Source: Rhodopirellula sp. SM50
Lineage (GTDB): Bacteria; Planctomycetota; Planctomycetia; Pirellulales; Pirellulaceae
Assembly: GCF_002289565.1 (NCBI RefSeq)
Contig: NZ_NTFY01000010.1
Span: 1 to 35,469 of the forward strand
Length of the DNA: 35,469 nucleotides
Direction of reading: 5' to 3'
Shown here: positions 7,739 through 16,087 of the stretch, piece by piece
How positions within the stretch are numbered: position 1 is the stretch's first letter
How the letters are laid out: the number at the start of each line of letters is the position of its first letter
The notes under the pieces: generated by a model
The model's input: the letters and a program-made list of their open reading frames with translations, nothing else
Database searches by the model: none
What the model was told of the DNA's origin: nothing
Translations under genes and position numbers: made by a program

Positions 7739-8134
7739 ATGCCCGAATTCACCGATGCCGAACTGGTCGCGTTCCTCGATGAGGCGCTCTCTGATGAGCG
7801 GTCCACGGCGTTGGAGGGGCAGTTGCGAGAGGACGCGGAGTTGCGGCAGCGGTTGATCGCCGTGCGGGGCCGCGAGAACGCGGGGTTGCACACGCTGGGC
7901 GCGATTTGGCGACGCGGGCGGCTGTCCTGCCCCTCACGAGAGGAGCTGGGGCAGTTCTTGCTGGAGACGTTGTCGGACGAGCAATCGGACTACATCCGGT
8001 TTCATCTGGAGACCGCGGAGTGCCGCTACTGCCAGGCCAATCTGGCCGATTTGGTGGCCGCGGCCGACGCCGACCGGCATGTCGTCCGGCGGCGCAAGTA
8101 TTTCCAGACCAGCGCCGGTTACTTAAAAAAGTGA
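7739..8134 (+). CDS. Small protein with two anti-sigma-like (ZAS) halves
   Basis: A 131-residue cytoplasmic protein with no membrane segment. Two halves look alike: residues 4-40 (DAELVAFLDEALSDE, then QLREDAELRQRL) and about 65-105 (REELGQFLLETLSDE, then HLETAECRYCQANL). Both resemble the N-terminal anti-sigma (zf-HC2/ZAS) helical unit, LxxFLDxxLSxExxxxxxxHLxxCxxC. Only the second half keeps a His-x5-Cys-x2-Cys set that could bind zinc; in the first half the ligands are gone. It begins 2 bp after the fabF stop, so it is probably co-translated with it. A role as a regulator or adaptor is inference; no sigma factor is adjacent. The C-terminus is basic (HVVRRRKYF). Confidence 0.7.
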   Translation: MPEFTDAELVAFLDEALSDERSTALEGQLREDAELRQRLIAVRGRENAGLHTLGAIWRRGRLSCPSREELGQFLLETLSDEQSDYIRFHLETAECRYCQANLADLVAAADADRHVVRRRKYFQTSAGYLKK

Positions 8135-8253
8135 GCCTGCCCCCCGGTGGTAAAAATTCGCCGCTCAACCTTGCGGATTCCAGCCCCAGGCATTAACCTT
8201 CGCGGCTCGAAACCACTTCAAAACCCCAATTTCCCTCCCCCGAGGAAGCTACC

Positions 8254-8460
8254 ATGACGCTCGATCGCAGCCTGAAGGTAAAAGCTGGGGCGATCAAAGC
8301 GCGGAACGTGCTGACCCGAGCCGAGCGGATCGCCCAGTTGCAACGACTTGAGAAATTCAACGAAGACGAAGCCATCCTGGGCATGCCCAAGGTGCGTGTG
8401 GTCAAGGTCTCGCTGAAGAAGAAGAAGAAGGTCAAGAAAGCCGACGACGACAAGAAGTAG
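8254..8460 (+). CDS. PVC-type small basic protein
   Basis: A 68-residue, very lysine-rich protein (the C-terminal 20 residues contain a run of five lysines). It matches, from memory, the small basic protein family of planctomycetes, verrucomicrobia and chlamydiae (TIGR04137), recognisable by MTLDRSLKVKAG near the start, the middle segment RNVLTRAERIAQL and the KVRVVKVSLKKKKK tail. The function is not established; a ribosome or RNA association is plausible from its charge. The start ATG is preceded by GAGGA at 8242-8246. A strong intrinsic terminator lies about 60 bp after the stop, so this is probably an independently controlled or operon-final gene. Confidence 0.85.
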   Translation: MTLDRSLKVKAGAIKARNVLTRAERIAQLQRLEKFNEDEAILGMPKVRVVKVSLKKKKKVKKADDDKK

Positions 8461-8518
8461 TCGAGCCCAGTTGTCGCGCCCGTTCAGCTTCGGCTGTGCG
8501 GTGCCGCACGAACGATCA

Positions 8519-8553
8519 AGCCGTGAGCGAATTCTTTCGCGCACGGCTTTTTT
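8519..8553 (+). terminator. Rho-independent terminator
   Basis: AGCCGTG...CACGGCT pair, extended inward by GCG/CGC across an A/G mismatch, 8-nt loop, followed immediately by six T (8548-8553). It sits about 60 bp downstream of the small basic protein gene on the plus strand. Another small palindrome GTGCGGTGCCGCAC lies just before it (8496-8509). Confidence 0.85.
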
Positions 8554-8794
8554 CTTTGCCGTTTGGCCTGCCGGAATGCCCCGGCGTTCGCGTACAACTT
8601 ACGTCTTCGGAAACGTTTGCCCCTGCATCCCCCCCCGCCTACCGGCGAATGTCGTGGCGCAATCGCTTCGGCCGTCCGAGACGACGGCGTGGCCGAGTCG
8701 AGTAGGGATGCCTGTGGGGCCTTTAATCGGCAGCCCGCCTGCCCGTCGCGGGGCGAACCCGCCAGTCGCCAACTCCCTCAACCCGGCCCTTTTG

Positions 8795-9835
8795 ATGTCC
8801 ACTGCCGACGCAACCGCAAAGACTGTCGCGGAAACCGACACCACCGAGTCAGGCTCGACCGCGGAGACCGTGGCGGCCAATGTTCCAGCCGATGATCCAA
8901 CCAATGATCCTGCCACTGATCCGGCTGCGGCGATCGACCCTCAGCGGCTTCCCCACCCCGAGAAAACTCGCCCGACGCGGATTCTGTGGGAGTACGTCGC
9001 CGTGCTCTCCACCGTCCATCTGGTTGCCCTGCTGGCCTTCGTTCCTTGGCTGTTCACCTGGTCGGGAATGGTGATTGCGATCGCCGGTCACTTCGTGTTC
9101 GGAATGATGGGGATCACGATCGGCTACCATCGGTTGCTCACTCACCGCGGATTCACCTGCCCCAAATGGCTGGAGCACGGTTTGGCGATTCTGGGGATGT
9201 GTAATCTGCAGGACTCGCCAGCTCGCTGGGTCGCGATCCATCGCATGCATCACCAGCACAGCGACGACCAGCCCGATCCGCACTCGCCGTTGGTGAGTTT
9301 TCTGTGGGGCCACATGGGCTGGGTCGTGGTCCGCAACCGAGACCTCGATCGGACGTCGCACTACGAACGCTACGTCCGCGACTTGCTTCGAGATCCGTTC
9401 TATCTGCGTCTGGAGCGAAAGGGCGGTTGGTTCTTCGTCTTCCTCGGGCACGCCATCGTGTTGACCCTGATCGGCGCGCTGGTGGGATATTTTGTCGATG
9501 GCGGTGCGGGGGCGTTGAGGTACGCGGCCAGCTATTACGTCTGGGGCGTCGCGGTCCGCACCGTGTTCGTGTTGCACGGCACCTGGGCGGTGAATTCGGT
9601 CGCCCATGCATTCGGCTATCGCAACTACGAAACACGTGACCACAGTCGCAACAACTGGCTGGTCGCGCTATTGAGCCATGGCGAGGGTTGGCACAACAAT
9701 CACCACGCCGAACCCCGTTCGGCCGCCCACGGTCACCGCTGGTGGGAATTCGACATGTCGTGGCGTGTGATTCGATTCATGGAAATGATCGGGCTGGCGA
9801 AAGACGTCGTGCGACCCAAGTCGATGACGAAGTAG
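8795..9835 (+). CDS. Acyl-CoA/acyl-lipid desaturase (delta-9 type)
   Basis: A 346-residue integral membrane diiron desaturase of the fatty-acid desaturase 1 family. All three histidine boxes are present: HRLLTH at 112-117, HRMHH at 149-153 and HNNHH at 300-304; an extra conserved His lies in WAVNSVAHAFG. Four hydrophobic segments flank the boxes as in stearoyl-CoA desaturases. It would introduce a double bond in saturated acyl chains using O2 and an electron donor. Residues 1-50 are an acidic, Asp/Pro/Thr-rich low-complexity tail (ADDPTNDPATDPAA). I chose ATG 8795; the frame stays open to 8471 but runs through the terminator region. The context (fab operon upstream, cardiolipin synthase downstream) fits membrane lipid synthesis. 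Confidence 0.9.
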   Translation: MSTADATAKTVAETDTTESGSTAETVAANVPADDPTNDPATDPAAAIDPQRLPHPEKTRPTRILWEYVAVLSTVHLVALLAFVPWLFTWSGMVIAIAGHFVFGMMGITIGYHRLLTHRGFTCPKWLEHGLAILGMCNLQDSPARWVAIHRMHHQHSDDQPDPHSPLVSFLWGHMGWVVVRNRDLDRTSHYERYVRDLLRDPFYLRLERKGGWFFVFLGHAIVLTLIGALVGYFVDGGAGALRYAASYYVWGVAVRTVFVLHGTWAVNSVAHAFGYRNYETRDHSRNNWLVALLSHGEGWHNNHHAEPRSAAHGHRWWEFDMSWRVIRFMEMIGLAKDVVRPKSMTK

Positions 9836-10236
9836 GTTGTCGGCGGGGCCGCGATTCTCATTTCCTGCCTGACCCGGTCTCCAGCGAGCCCCAATTTCTT
9901 GCGCCGAACGAAGCGCGGGCGGCGAGCGTCTGTCGAATGTGCAGTTGGTTAGCGACCATGTTGGTGGGCGATCGATCAATCCTGGGTGGCTGATTCGCTG
10001 TTTGGCGGCATCGAAGGTGATTGGCATAAGCAATGCATTTGTCAAAGGTTTCGCAATGACTATCAGTGCAAGCCCTCGCAAGCCATCCTTGCGCGGTCGG
10101 GTGAGCACGCCCTTGGGCGATTGCAGCGGTTCTCAATCAGAACATGCGCGCAACGATCATGGAGGGGCCGACAGCAAAACTTGCATTTCGCAAGCGGGTG
10201 CAGTGTCATTCAAGCCCAGTATCACCACGATTGACG
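9836..10236. other. 401-bp spacer, nothing recognised
   Basis: Between the desaturase and the cardiolipin synthase genes. I see no RNA gene, repeat pair or terminator with a T-run. The cardiolipin synthase frame is open from 10144 and could begin at ATG 10144 or 10159, which would shorten this spacer; the extra N-terminal residues have no family support. Confidence 0.5.
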
Positions 10237-11832
10237 ATGCATGCTCCTCGACAAAAAACGCGTTCCCTTTGGTCGTTCCTGTGGCGTGCTCGCTACTGGC
10301 CCGGGAAGTTCCGAGACCGAGTCCTCGGCGCGTTGTTCTTTCCGATTCGTTTCATTGTCCGTAAGAACGATCGGTTGGCGCGGTTCGCCGCTTGGGTGCG
10401 GCTGAGGCGACGGCGGTTGATCGCGGTGTTTGTTCTGGTGACCCACGTCTTGGGCGCGATCGCGTCGCTGAACGTGCTCACTGAGCAGCGATCTCCACAG
10501 GGTGCGATCGCCTGGATCGTCTCGCTCAATACATTGCCTTACGTCGCGGTCCCGCTGTACTGGACGGTCGGCGAGACGGACTACAGTGCAAGTGCGATCG
10601 CCTATCGAGCGAGCCTTTCGAAGGGGCAGCCCATCGTCAAGCAGCTCTACCGAGACCTCAAGTCGACGGGGTTGGTGGTTCCCGCCACGGACGACACGAA
10701 GCGATTGCTGACGCGTCTCGTTAAGTTGCCGGTGACGCGTGGCAATGCGGTGCAATTGTTGATCGATGGGGTCGAAACGTTCGACGCAATCATGGCCCGG
10801 ATCGAAGCGGCCGAGTCCTATGTTCTGGTCGAATCCTATATCATTCACGATGATCAACTCGGTAGAGAAATCAAGGACTTGCTGATCGCCAAGGCGAAGC
10901 AAGGTGTGCGGGTGTGTGTGCTCTACGATGAGTATGGGAGTCGCAATTTACCGAGTGAATATGTCTCGGAGTTGCGTTCGAACCGTGTCGCGGTCGTCGG
11001 GTTTAACTCTCCGTTGGCCGACGGTTCAACGACTCGATTGAATTTTCGCAATCACCGAAAATTAATTGTCGTCGACGGCGACACCGCCTTCGTCGGTGGG
11101 CTGAACATCGGTGATGAATATCGATACGGAGTCGACGAACTGGGGCTCTACCGAGACACCCATGTCCAAGTTCGGGGACCTCTCGTCCAGTGCTGCCAAG
11201 TGGTGTTTGCCGAAGACTGGCATGCGGTGACGAACGAGATTCTCGATGGGCTTCAATGGACTCCCGTTGCGGCGACGGACTCCGGCGGGGTCGGGCTGTG
11301 TGTGCCGACAGGCCCGGCAGATGACTTCGAGACCGCGTCCCTGTTTTTTATGCAGCTGATCCAATCCGCCAGGCAGCGTGTCTGGATCGCGACGCCCTAC
11401 TTCGTTCCCGACGAGCAGATGGTGACGGCGTTGAAGTTGGCGGCGCTACGTGGTGTTGACGTCCGCATTCTGATCCCGGAGCAATCGGACTCGACGCTGG
11501 TCTGGTTGTCTTCGTTTTCGTACTTGGATGAATTGGACGCGTCCGGCATTCGCGTTTATCGATACCAGGGACGGTTCATGCATCAGAAGGTCATTCTGGT
11601 CGACGATTCGGTCGCGGCTGTCGGCACGGCGAACTTTGACAATCGATCATTCCGGCTGAATTTCGAAGTCATGCTGGCGTTTTTCGACGCCGATTTCGTC
11701 GCGGACGTCGAGCAGATGCTCGAAGAGGACTTGTCGCAGAGCCAGGTTACCAGTGGCGATGAGCTGCAGAATCGTGCGTTCGTCTTTCGGATGTTGGTCC
11801 GTGCTTCACGCCTGCTCGCTCCGATCCAGTAA
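10237..11832 (+). CDS. cls: Cardiolipin synthase (phospholipase D family)
   Basis: A 531-residue membrane protein that joins phosphatidyl groups to make cardiolipin. Two transmembrane helices lie at about 52-75 (LIAVFVLVTHVLGAIASL) and 86-104. Two PLD domains follow, each with an HKD motif: His273 in NHRKLIVVDGDTAFVGGLNIGDE and His449 in HQKVILVDDSVAAVGTANFDNRSF, arranged as in bacterial ClsA. The start is uncertain: ATG 10237 gives a short basic cytoplasmic leader, ATG 10144 or 10159 would lengthen it. No clear ribosome site precedes any of them. It is probably transcribed alone. Base and codon use match the neighbours apart from a slightly more AT-rich middle part. Confidence 0.9.
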   Translation: MHAPRQKTRSLWSFLWRARYWPGKFRDRVLGALFFPIRFIVRKNDRLARFAAWVRLRRRRLIAVFVLVTHVLGAIASLNVLTEQRSPQGAIAWIVSLNTLPYVAVPLYWTVGETDYSASAIAYRASLSKGQPIVKQLYRDLKSTGLVVPATDDTKRLLTRLVKLPVTRGNAVQLLIDGVETFDAIMARIEAAESYVLVESYIIHDDQLGREIKDLLIAKAKQGVRVCVLYDEYGSRNLPSEYVSELRSNRVAVVGFNSPLADGSTTRLNFRNHRKLIVVDGDTAFVGGLNIGDEYRYGVDELGLYRDTHVQVRGPLVQCCQVVFAEDWHAVTNEILDGLQWTPVAATDSGGVGLCVPTGPADDFETASLFFMQLIQSARQRVWIATPYFVPDEQMVTALKLAALRGVDVRILIPEQSDSTLVWLSSFSYLDELDASGIRVYRYQGRFMHQKVILVDDSVAAVGTANFDNRSFRLNFEVMLAFFDADFVADVEQMLEEDLSQSQVTSGDELQNRAFVFRMLVRASRLLAPIQ

Positions 11833-11838
11833 CGGCAA

Positions 11839-11885
11839 GCGGCTGATCATGGTTTGAGATCAGCCGGTTCGCGCCAGCGTCCGGG
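11839..11885. repeat. Partial copy of interspersed palindromic element
   Basis: A hairpin CGGCTGATC/GATCAGCCG (11840-11848 and 11858-11866, 9-nt loop) is followed by GTTCGCGCCAGCGTCCGGG. The 27 bases at 11859-11885 are an exact reverse-complement match to 19235-19261, the left arm of the large palindrome in the spacer before the short-chain dehydrogenase. Here only one arm and a short stem remain. Confidence 0.8.
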
Positions 11886-12055
11886 CGTCGCTCCTTGTCT
11901 TGGCGTTCGCGGCAGGGCGCGGCAGGGCTGTCGATTAAGTCGAAGGACCGTAACCAGCGCGATGGTGTCGGCCCAGACGCGTACGCGTGGGACGCAGCTT
12001 GCTCCCTTGCGAACGCGTGCGGGCTGGAACTGGCAAGCTGGTGGCGCTTTGCGCG

Positions 12056-12868
12056 CTACGCGGGGTGATGCTTCGTCGTGATCGCCAACGCGGCGTCGTA
12101 GAGTCCCGGGCAACTGGCCAGCACGCTCGACGGAACCAGGCCCAGCGGGTTTCCTTTGGCATCGGAAATCTTGCCTCCCGCTTCGGTCACGATCAGCTGG
12201 CCGGCGGCGAAGTCCCAGGGGGAGAGTTTGTACTCAAAGAACGCGCCGAACATGCCGCTGGCGACGGCACACAGGTCCAGTGCGGCGGTACCGAAGCGGC
12301 GGATCCCGTGGATGTCGTGGCTGAAAAAATCTTCGATCGCGGCCAGGGTCGACCGCATCATCGCGCCGCGGTCGTAGTAGAACCCGCATCCGATCAGTGC
12401 GCTGGAGAGTGCGGTGACGCTTGAGACATCGATGGGATTGCCGTTGTGTGTCGCCCCGCCGCCTTTGGCTGCGGTGTAGGTGTTACCGGTGATCGGGTTA
12501 TGGACAACACCGACCGTCGCAACGCCACCGCGGTAGTACGCGATCGAGACGGCGAAGTGCGGCACATGGTGAAGAAAGTTGTTGGTGCCATCGAGCGGGT
12601 CAATGACCCACAGGTGCTCGGCGCCCGTGTCGCCGACAAGGTCTTCTTCGCCCATCAAGGCGTGGTCGGGGAATTCTTCGGCGATCAGATTCGCGATCAC
12701 GGACTGGCTTTCCAGATCGGCATCGCTGACCAGGTCGTAGCTCTTGCCGCCGATTTCAGACTTGTCGCGCAGCTCGACGCCTTCGTGCCAATAGCGATGC
12801 AAGACATGGCCGCCGGCAGTTGCGGCCGAGTCGGCGAGGCGGAGGATGGGTGCCAGGTCGCTAGGCAT
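12056..12868 (-). CDS. Inositol monophosphatase family protein
   Basis: A 270-residue Mg2+/Li+-sensitive phosphatase of the SuhB/IMPase/HisN family. Metal ligands are visible: GEED at about residues 73-76, WVIDPLDGTNNFLHH at about 87-101, and SPWDFAAGQLIVTEAGG in the C-terminal third. Likely substrates are inositol-1-phosphate or histidinol phosphate, which motifs alone cannot separate. It starts at ATG 12866-12868, 161 bp downstream of infA on the same strand, so it may be read from the ribosomal operon or have its own promoter. Length is normal for the family (about 265). Confidence 0.9.
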   Translation of the reverse strand: MPSDLAPILRLADSAATAGGHVLHRYWHEGVELRDKSEIGGKSYDLVSDADLESQSVIANLIAEEFPDHALMGEEDLVGDTGAEHLWVIDPLDGTNNFLHHVPHFAVSIAYYRGGVATVGVVHNPITGNTYTAAKGGGATHNGNPIDVSSVTALSSALIGCGFYYDRGAMMRSTLAAIEDFFSHDIHGIRRFGTAALDLCAVASGMFGAFFEYKLSPWDFAAGQLIVTEAGGKISDAKGNPLGLVPSSVLASCPGLYDAALAITTKHHPA

Positions 12869-13029
12869 GGACTACTCGAGTTGCTGCGACTGGGGAGCGG
12901 GCGGGGCCAGTATGCCGTCTCGTTTCACTCGTCACACGCAAGCTGGAAGCTTACGCCACTTTCTTGCTAGCCCTGAACCGAGACGTCGACAAAGCACTCG
13001 AGGCCTGTTCCCGTACTGTCGGCTGACCG

Positions 13030-13251
13030 TTAACGTTCTCGGTAGGTGATTCGACCTTTGGTCAGGTCATAGGGCGACAGTTCGACACGGACCTTGTCGC
13101 CTGGGACGATACGAATGAAGTGCTTGCGCATCCGTCCTGCGACGTGCGCCATCACTTCGTTGCCGGTTTCCAATTGGACACGGAACCGGGTGTTGGCGAG
13201 GGCCTGGGTGACAGTGCCCTCGACTTCGAACGCTTCTTCTTTCTTTCCCAA
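13030..13251 (-). CDS. infA: Translation initiation factor IF-1
   Basis: A 73-residue S1-like OB-fold protein that occupies the ribosomal A site during initiation. Recognised by [54 protein letters not shown], which is close to the universal IF-1 pattern. Start codon is TTG at 13249-13251 with an AGGA ribosome site six bases upstream; no ATG is available in the frame between the rpsI stop and the conserved core. It begins 15 bp after rpsI, hence co-transcribed in the order rplM-rpsI-infA. The N-terminal GKKEEA replaces the usual AKEDVI. Confidence 0.95.
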   Translation of the reverse strand: MGKKEEAFEVEGTVTQALANTRFRVQLETGNEVMAHVAGRMRKHFIRIVPGDKVRVELSPYDLTKGRITYRER

Positions 13252-13266
13252 CTGTTTTCCTAGGGG

Positions 13267-13680
13267 TTATCGTTTGCTGAACTGGACGCCACGTCGGGCA
13301 CCGCGCAAACCAGGTTTCTTTCGTTCCTTCATGCGAGAGTCTCGCGTCAGGAACCCGCCATCCCGGAGGGCATCGTGAAGCGACTCGTCGTAGCTGACGA
13401 GTGCACGACCGAGTCCCATACGAACCGCTCCACTTTGACCGGTTAGACCGCCACCGGTGACACGCACGACGACGTCGAGCTTGTCCGTTAGTTCGACGGC
13501 GGCAAGGGCTGCGGTGATTGCAGCTTGATCTTGGTCGTTGACGAAATATTCGTTCAACGGTTTTCGGTTGATCGTAATCTTGCCTTCGCCGGCACGGACG
13601 CGAACACGAGCGACGCTGCTTTTGCGTCGTCCGGTTCCCAGGGCGTCACCGTTGATCTTGTCTTTTTTGACCAGGGTCAT
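13267..13680 (-). CDS. rpsI: 30S ribosomal protein S9
   Basis: A 137-residue protein with the S9 signature: GTGRRKSSVARVRVRAGEGKITIN near the N-terminus, GGGLTGQSGAVRMGLGRAL in the middle and the C-terminal LTRDSRMKERKKPGLRGARR ending in QFSKR, whose last residues contact P-site tRNA in known ribosomes. Starts at ATG 13678-13680, 85 bp after rplM, in the classical rplM-rpsI order. The 85-bp gap contains three GCTAGC-like words but no obvious terminator. Confidence 0.97.
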   Translation of the reverse strand: MTLVKKDKINGDALGTGRRKSSVARVRVRAGEGKITINRKPLNEYFVNDQDQAAITAALAAVELTDKLDVVVRVTGGGLTGQSGAVRMGLGRALVSYDESLHDALRDGGFLTRDSRMKERKKPGLRGARRGVQFSKR

Positions 13681-13765
13681 CAGTAGAGTCGGTAAATGAG
13701 TCGTTTGGAGGGTGGTTTCAAGGTGCTAGCCGAGCGAGACAGACGCGTGGGGCTAGCGAAGCAGG

Positions 13766-14197
13766 CTAGCTAACTTTCTTGCCTGTTCGGGCCAGCGGCT
13801 TCGGATCTTGGGCGACGTGCGGGTGATCCGGGCCGGCATAGATCTTCAGTTTTTTGATCATCTGGCGGGCCAGCTTGTTTTTCGGCAGCATCCGGCGGAC
13901 GGCGTGGAAGATCAGATCTTCCGGCTTGCGTTGCTGGCGATCGGCATAGCTTTCCAGTTTCAGTCCGGGATAGCCGGTGTACCAAGTGTAGTGCCGGTCG
14001 TCCATCTTGCGGCCCGTCATCGCGACCTTGTCGGCGTTGGTGACGATCACGAAATCGCCGCAATCGACGTGCGGAGTGTACTGCGGGCGGTGTTTGCCCA
14101 TCAGGACGACAGCGATGTCACTGGCCAAGCGTCCGAGTACCTCGTCAGAGGCGTCGACGACGTGCCAGTTCTTTTCAACTTGGCCGGGTTTGGCCAT
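13766..14197 (-). CDS. rplM: 50S ribosomal protein L13
   Basis: A 143-residue L13: [19 protein letters not shown], then [66 protein letters not shown] chose ATG 14195-14197, which gives the normal length for the family; a GTG six codons upstream (14213-14215) is an alternative. It is the first gene of the rplM-rpsI-infA operon, transcribed away from the photolyase-side spacer, so the promoter should be in 14198-14557. Confidence 0.97.
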   Translation of the reverse strand: MAKPGQVEKNWHVVDASDEVLGRLASDIAVVLMGKHRPQYTPHVDCGDFVIVTNADKVAMTGRKMDDRHYTWYTGYPGLKLESYADRQQRKPEDLIFHAVRRMLPKNKLARQMIKKLKIYAGPDHPHVAQDPKPLARTGKKVS

Positions 14198-14557
14198 GTA
14201 GGTAGGTTGCGTCACGGAAACAGTTCTACGGGTAACGGAAAATGTGCGGTCGGGCGAAGGTCAAACGGAAGGCTCAGCACAACGGGACGATCCAACGGGT
14301 CGTTGCCATCCATGCGGTCGCTGCCATTTTGACGTGCAGATCGGCCGTGTTGTCAGGCACCCTTTGTCTTCGGCTGCGATTTCAGCCGGTATATCACGGC
14401 AGCATCTCGCTTGGAAGCTGAGCGAATCGAGTTCGCGGGTCTGCCGCCGAGAAAGACCGAGAACGGTCCTCGGGCGGAGGATTCGGAAGCGTATCGACAC
14501 CCGCGCAGCTCGGCAAGGGCTTTTCAGAGTTTTCGGGGTCGAAATTGGGATGCCGGC
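14198..14557. other. 360-bp spacer upstream of rplM
   Basis: Separates the photolyase stop from the rplM start, both on the minus strand. It should contain the ribosomal operon promoter and leader. The only structure I can point to is a six-base-pair hairpin CGGCTG/CAGCCG at 14371-14388. No T-rich terminator for the photolyase gene and no conserved gene were found. Confidence 0.5.
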
Positions 14558-16021
14558 TCAACTTTCGAATCGGCTTAAGTACTTCGTCAGCCGAAGTTTC
14601 TTGCGCGCGCTGTCGCTGGTCATGTAACGCAAGCTCCCAAAGATGGGGCGTTTGGGACCCCAAGCCCGGTCGTAGCGTCCCAGCACCCAGAAAATGCCGC
14701 TGTAGGAATTGGGGTCACGTCCATCGAGAGCATATTTGTTGTTCAGATGGATCATGAACTCCAAAGCCTGCTCGGCGGATTCGGTCCAGTGCAGGATTTT
14801 TTTGCCCCACAGCATTCGCATGTAATTGTGCATCACGCCTTCGCGGACGAGTTGCCGCTGGGCCGCGTTCCAGAGTTCGTCATGGGTTTCGGCTGCGTCA
14901 AATTGCTCCAGCGTGTAGGTCACCGGACGCTCGTCGTCTGCCGTTGCCGCGATCGACTTTTGGGCCCAATCGGGCAACGACTCGATTTTGTCGTACTGGT
15001 CGGGCTCGCGAAAAGCCAGGTTGAAGCCCATTTCACGCCAGGTCAGGATTTGGTCCAAAAAACCTTCGGCGGGCTCGCTGGTGTTCCAAAACCCGTGATT
15101 CTTGCCGTTCGCCTCGGAAGCCTGGTCTGGCGTCCATTCCTCGTGATCCAAGACCCGTTCGACGATCTCGTGGGTGGCGATGTGCCCGAAGTGCAGATGC
15201 GGGCTCAGTCCGGTGGTGGCTTCTTCGTCGGGGTGATTCCGATCGGTGTGATAAACTTCCAGCCGGTCGGCCAAGAATCGGTCCAGGCGTTCCGCCGCGG
15301 CCGCACTGCCGCCGGTGACCACCGGACTGGGGGCGACGTCATGATCGATCGGGATCTTGGCCAAGCCGTCGGGTTGGAGCAGCGCATCCAGGTCCGCCGG
15401 TTTCCATTTTCGCGTCACCGAGGCCGGTAATTGGTCCAGTTCGGGCAGTGAAACGCCGTCGAGCGGGTCGTGTTCGGGCAGTTCGGTCAGGCAATCGAGG
15501 ATGTTTTTTTGCATCCAGCGTCGATAGCTGTGAGCGACCGTGAACGTCCGCTCGGGCAGTCGCATCGGTACGACGCCATTGCCGTCGACCAGTTCCAGCG
15601 GCACCGGCAGGCGATCCTTGACCGCGTTGATCATGTCGGGCAAGAAGAAGCAAGGGTATTCATCGGTGACCACCGTACACGCCTTTCCGGCCAATTTCGC
15701 CAGCAGCGGTGAGCCGCGACCGGGTTTCGGCTCGACGTAGGGAAAATACGTCACCGGTTTGTCGCGCAAGGCGTCGGCGTTGTCACGCATGCCTTCGATG
15801 ATGAAGCGATGGATGCGATCGCTGGCCCAGCGGTAGCGGACGCGGAGCGGTTCGAAGATCACCAGCGGTTTCTCGAGTGCTTCGGCCCGGTCGACGGCAT
15901 GTTGCAGCGCGAAGCTATAACGTGTTCGTCGTGACGCGATCATCCAGTACAACACGTACTGGCCGTCGCGTTGCTGGGAACGGGAATTCGCCTGAGAGAG
16001 TCGAATCTCGGGGATTGGCAT
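14558..16021 (-). CDS. phr: Class II deoxyribodipyrimidine photolyase
   Basis: A 487-residue FAD-dependent DNA repair enzyme that splits cyclobutane pyrimidine dimers with blue light. The N-terminal Rossmann domain (VLYWMIASRRTRYSFALQHA, residues about 23-160) and the C-terminal FAD-binding domain are complete. Class II assignment rests on HDELWNAAQRQLVREG, MRMLWGKKILHWT, and the stretch LNNKYALDGRDPNSYSGI through RYDRAWGPKRPIFGSLRYM near the end. The helix that in other class II enzymes reads like RRELADNF is here WREMGFNLAF. Start ATG at 16019-16021; divergent from the prepilin peptidase homologue 66 bp away. No regulator lies next to it. Confidence 0.9.
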   Translation of the reverse strand: MPIPEIRLSQANSRSQQRDGQYVLYWMIASRRTRYSFALQHAVDRAEALEKPLVIFEPLRVRYRWASDRIHRFIIEGMRDNADALRDKPVTYFPYVEPKPGRGSPLLAKLAGKACTVVTDEYPCFFLPDMINAVKDRLPVPLELVDGNGVVPMRLPERTFTVAHSYRRWMQKNILDCLTELPEHDPLDGVSLPELDQLPASVTRKWKPADLDALLQPDGLAKIPIDHDVAPSPVVTGGSAAAAERLDRFLADRLEVYHTDRNHPDEEATTGLSPHLHFGHIATHEIVERVLDHEEWTPDQASEANGKNHGFWNTSEPAEGFLDQILTWREMGFNLAFREPDQYDKIESLPDWAQKSIAATADDERPVTYTLEQFDAAETHDELWNAAQRQLVREGVMHNYMRMLWGKKILHWTESAEQALEFMIHLNNKYALDGRDPNSYSGIFWVLGRYDRAWGPKRPIFGSLRYMTSDSARKKLRLTKYLSRFES

Positions 16022-16087
16022 CTTGGCTCATGGACGGGGGGAATTTTCAAGCAAGACTGTAGCGGACGTCACCACGGCGATAGTATT

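Noticed and set aside
8471-8794. N-terminal extension of the desaturase frame
   Set aside because: It would run through the intrinsic terminator at 8519-8553 and has no resemblance to desaturases; ATG 8795 is preferred.
11941-12055. GC-rich spacer beside the inositol phosphatase gene as an RNA gene
   Set aside because: I looked for a tRNA-like cloverleaf and found no consistent acceptor, anticodon or T-arm.
15971-16087. Longer start for the prepilin peptidase homologue at ATG 15971
   Set aside because: It would overlap the start of the divergent photolyase gene by about 50 bp, and the extra residues have no membrane or family character.
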